From NCBI GenBank assembly GCA_039805165.1, contig JBDLUS010000075.1:1-25312 (forward strand): a DNA stretch of 25,312 nucleotides, written 5' to 3'. The notes beneath the pieces were generated by a model. It was given only the letters and a program-made list of their open reading frames with translations. It made no database searches and was not told the origin of the DNA. This stretch comes from CAIZGX01 sp039805165. GTDB lineage: Bacteria > Bacteroidota > Bacteroidia > Flavobacteriales_D > Sanyastnellaceae. Both the position numbers and the translations under genes were made by a program. Positions 23,127-25,312 of this stretch are shown piece after piece. The first letter of the stretch is position 1, and each line of letters starts with the position of its first letter.

Positions 23127-24650
23127 ATGACATCATCAAGAGTTCGTGTTCGTTTCGCTCCAAGTCCAACAGGCCCCTTGCACATGGGTGGAGTGCGCAC
23201 TGCGTTGTACAATTATCTTTTCGCTAAGAAACACGGCGGAGATTTTTTAATTCGAATTGAAGACACCGACCAAACACGTTATGTTCCGGGTGCTGAGCAA
23301 TACATACTAGATTCATTGAAGTGGTGTGGCATTGAGCCTACCGAAGGTGTTGGTTACGGCGGAAAGCACGAGCCTTACCGTCAGAGCGAAAGAAAGCCAA
23401 TGTACAAAGCGTATGCTTTGGATTTGATTGAAAAAGGTTGGGCGTATTACGCATTCGACACCCCAGAAGAATTAGATAACATTCGAAAGCAAGCTGAATT
23501 GGCGAAGATGCCGAACTGGCAATACAACAGCATTTCACGCATGACCATGAAGAACTCATTGACCCTTCCTGCAGACGAAGTTGCTGCTCGATTGGAAAAA
23601 GGAGATCCGTTCGTGGTGCGTTTCAAAATGCCGCGCAACGAGGAGGTTCGCTTCCAAGATATTATTCGCGGATGGGTGGTGTTCTCTACGAACGAACTCG
23701 ACGACAAAGTACTTTATAAATCAGACGGAATGCCGACGTATCACTTGGCGAATATTGTAGACGATCACACTATGGAGATTAGCCACGTTATTCGTGGTGA
23801 AGAGTGGTTGCCTTCTGCGCCATTGCACGTGATGATGTACAGAGCGTTCGAATGGGAAGCCCCCTTGTTCGCGCATTTACCGTTAATCCTAAAACCAGAC
23901 GGTAACGGAAAGTTGAGCAAGCGTGACGGAGATCGTTTAGGATTTCCTGTGTTCCCTTTGCAATGGACCGATCCTGAAACCGGAAATATTTCTAGCGGAT
24001 ACCGCGAAAGCGGATACCTTCCAAAAGCCTTCATTAACATGTTGCTTTTGTTGGGATGGGCACCGAGCAACAACCAAGAGATTTTCACCTTGGATGAAAT
24101 GGTTGAAGCTTTCACCATTGAACGCGTTGGAAAATCAGGATCGAAATTCGATCCGGAAAAAACGAAGTGGTTCAATCAACAATACATGCGTAACACCTCG
24201 CGTGCTGAGCTTGCAGACATGATTATGCCTTCCGTTGTTGAAAAAGGATACGACGTTGACAAAGCATACGTTGAAGGCGTTATTGAGCTTATGCTCGAGC
24301 GAGCAATCTTCCCGAAGGACTTGTTAGACGGAGAATACTTATTCCTTGATCCAACTAAATACGATGAAGATGCTGTTGCTAAGAAGTGGAAAGTAGGAGA
24401 ATCATCAGCCATTCTTCAAAAATGGGCAGCTGTGTTAGAAACACTAGAGCCATTCACAGTAGAAACCATTGACGCTGCTATGAAACAATTCTTGGCAGAT
24501 AATAGCTTAGGAATGGGCGCTGTAATGCCGTTGTTCAGACTTGCTTTAACGGGAGTTCTTACGGGACCTGGGGCATCGCACGTTGCGGCGTTGGTTGGAA
24601 AAGAGTTTGTGATGCCACGCATTCAAAAATGCATTGATACTTTAGGTTAA
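23127..24650 (+). CDS. gltX: Glutamate-tRNA ligase
   Basis: This 507-residue class I aminoacyl-tRNA synthetase charges tRNA-Glu (and supplies Glu-tRNA for tetrapyrrole synthesis where used). The HIGH-type motif is HMGG (19-22) in PSPTGPLHMGG. Other elements are RIEDTD (about 44-49), the catalytic GMPTYHLANIVDDH, and KLSKR (262-266) as the KMSKS motif. The C-terminal anticodon-binding domain is complete, and length is typical for Bacteroidota. It appears to have its own promoter, and its stop codon is immediately followed by the folB start. Confidence 0.97.
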   Translation: MTSSRVRVRFAPSPTGPLHMGGVRTALYNYLFAKKHGGDFLIRIEDTDQTRYVPGAEQYILDSLKWCGIEPTEGVGYGGKHEPYRQSERKPMYKAYALDLIEKGWAYYAFDTPEELDNIRKQAELAKMPNWQYNSISRMTMKNSLTLPADEVAARLEKGDPFVVRFKMPRNEEVRFQDIIRGWVVFSTNELDDKVLYKSDGMPTYHLANIVDDHTMEISHVIRGEEWLPSAPLHVMMYRAFEWEAPLFAHLPLILKPDGNGKLSKRDGDRLGFPVFPLQWTDPETGNISSGYRESGYLPKAFINMLLLLGWAPSNNQEIFTLDEMVEAFTIERVGKSGSKFDPEKTKWFNQQYMRNTSRAELADMIMPSVVEKGYDVDKAYVEGVIELMLERAIFPKDLLDGEYLFLDPTKYDEDAVAKKWKVGESSAILQKWAAVLETLEPFTVETIDAAMKQFLADNSLGMGAVMPLFRLALTGVLTGPGASHVAALVGKEFVMPRIQKCIDTLG

Positions 24651-24998
24651 ATGAAAATTCAATTGAACAACATACAGGTTCGCGCACATCACGGATGCTG
24701 GAAAGAGGAGGAAATTATTGGTGGCGATTACCGCGTAGATGTTTGGATTGAAGGGGATTTCGAAGTGTCGGCTGAAACCGACGACCTGGAAAAAACCATC
24801 GATTACGTTGCGGTGAAGGAATTGGTTTATGCTGAAATGAAAGTTCGCGCTAAGCTTATTGAAACGGTTTTGGTTCGCATGCACACGGCTATGAAAAACA
24901 GTTTCCCGAACGCTCATTCGGTTGGAATTCGATTGACGAAAATTAACGCTCCTATGGGACACCAAGTGGAAAGCGTTAGTGTGGAAATGGAAGGCTAA
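24651..24998 (+). CDS. folB: Dihydroneopterin aldolase
   Basis: This 115-residue enzyme converts 7,8-dihydroneopterin to 6-hydroxymethyl-7,8-dihydropterin and glycolaldehyde in folate synthesis. It has the FolB signature HHGCWKEEE (13-21), DYVAV (51-55), the pterin-binding Glu71 in KLIETV, and Lys97 in TKINAPMG, the likely catalytic lysine. Its usual length and fold suggest a homo-octamer. The ATG abuts the gltX stop with no gap, so they are cotranscribed. Its TAA overlaps the TAG of the convergent asd gene (CTAA, 24995-24998). Confidence 0.92.
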   Translation: MKIQLNNIQVRAHHGCWKEEEIIGGDYRVDVWIEGDFEVSAETDDLEKTIDYVAVKELVYAEMKVRAKLIETVLVRMHTAMKNSFPNAHSVGIRLTKINAPMGHQVESVSVEMEG

Positions 24999-25312
24999 AC
25001 GAGTTTGTTCGCGACAAGGTATTCTGCAATTTGAACAGCGTTCGTCGCTGCTCCCTTTCGAAGATTATCGCTCACTATCCAACAATTCAAGGTATTCGCT
25101 TGCGACTCATCTAAACGTATTCGTCCAACAAATACTTGATCACTTTCCGCTGCGTGAATCAACGGCATTGGATACAACTTTTGTTCAATATCGTCTACAA
25201 CTTCAACACCAGGAAATGCGCTCAACACTTCTTTGACTTTCGCCAAATCTGGTGTTCTTTCAAATTCAATATTAACCGATTCTGAATGTCCGCCCATTAC
25301 CGGAACACGCAC
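24995..25312 (-). CDS. asd: Aspartate-semialdehyde dehydrogenase, C-terminal part (5' end cut by window edge)
   Basis: This is the last 105 codons of asd; the N-terminal NADP-binding part and catalytic Cys lie beyond the right edge. The first visible codon (GTG) is an internal Val in RVPVMGGHS, where the His of GHS is the general base. The end contains VGRIRLDESQANTLNCW and DNLRKGAATNAVQIAEYL, the characteristic Asd C-terminus. The enzyme reduces aspartyl phosphate for lysine, methionine, threonine and diaminopimelate synthesis. Its stop codon overlaps that of folB. Confidence 0.94.
   Translation of the reverse strand: MRVPVMGGHSESVNIEFERTPDLAKVKEVLSAFPGVEVVDDIEQKLYPMPLIHAAESDQVFVGRIRLDESQANTLNCWIVSDNLRKGAATNAVQIAEYLVANKLV

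Overview
The window looks like chromosomal DNA from a Bacteroidota bacterium, most likely a member of the Flavobacteriales. The evidence is: promoters of the Bacteroidota type (-7 box TAnnTTTG, several with a -33 TTG), no obvious Shine-Dalgarno sequences, an exosortase-F (XrtF) locus with its PID-CTERM substrate and XrtF-associated membrane protein, and gene families and sequence features typical of that group. It is gene-dense with no stretch over 300 bp lacking a gene. I see no tRNA, rRNA, insertion sequence, phage or CRISPR array. The species is not identified.

Region 1 (1-5690, minus strand) is a surface-polysaccharide operon. It reads, in transcription order, Wzc-type tyrosine autokinase/co-polymerase, family 2 glycosyltransferase, GNAT acetyltransferase, SpsF-like cytidylyltransferase and a class III aminotransferase cut by the left edge. 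The last four genes are joined by ATGA stop/start overlaps, which suggests coupled translation of a cassette that makes and transfers an amino sugar or a nonulosonate-like sugar. The kinase ends in a striking Gly-Tyr repeat tail.

Region 2 (5740-7527, plus strand), transcribed away from wzc, is a compact exosortase cluster: a 75-residue secreted protein with a PID-CTERM sorting tail, exosortase XrtF with a complete Cys/Arg/His triad, the XrtF-associated membrane protein, and a small conserved hypothetical protein. Once its signal peptide and sorting tail are removed, the substrate would be only about 20 residues. This is the most unusual system in the window.

Region 3 (7528-12776) holds enzymes and envelope proteins: an M28 carboxypeptidase-Q-like peptidase coupled to an SDR oxidoreductase (minus); a divergent nitroreductase and outer-membrane beta-barrel protein (plus) ending in a bidirectional terminator; a MarR regulator with a secreted YceI protein (minus) behind a pair of 12-bp palindromes; and a small secreted protein (plus).

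Region 4 (12777-17799) carries an ABC exporter, an acyltransferase and a two-domain VOC protein (plus), then a convergent SDR. Region 5 (17800-25312) has a PhoB/PhoR-like two-component pair preceded by 11-bp tandem repeats, then mfd with a structured leader, gltX and folB (plus), and the convergent 3' part of asd, cut by the right edge. Convergent pairs meet with zero spacing or share CTAA stop codons.
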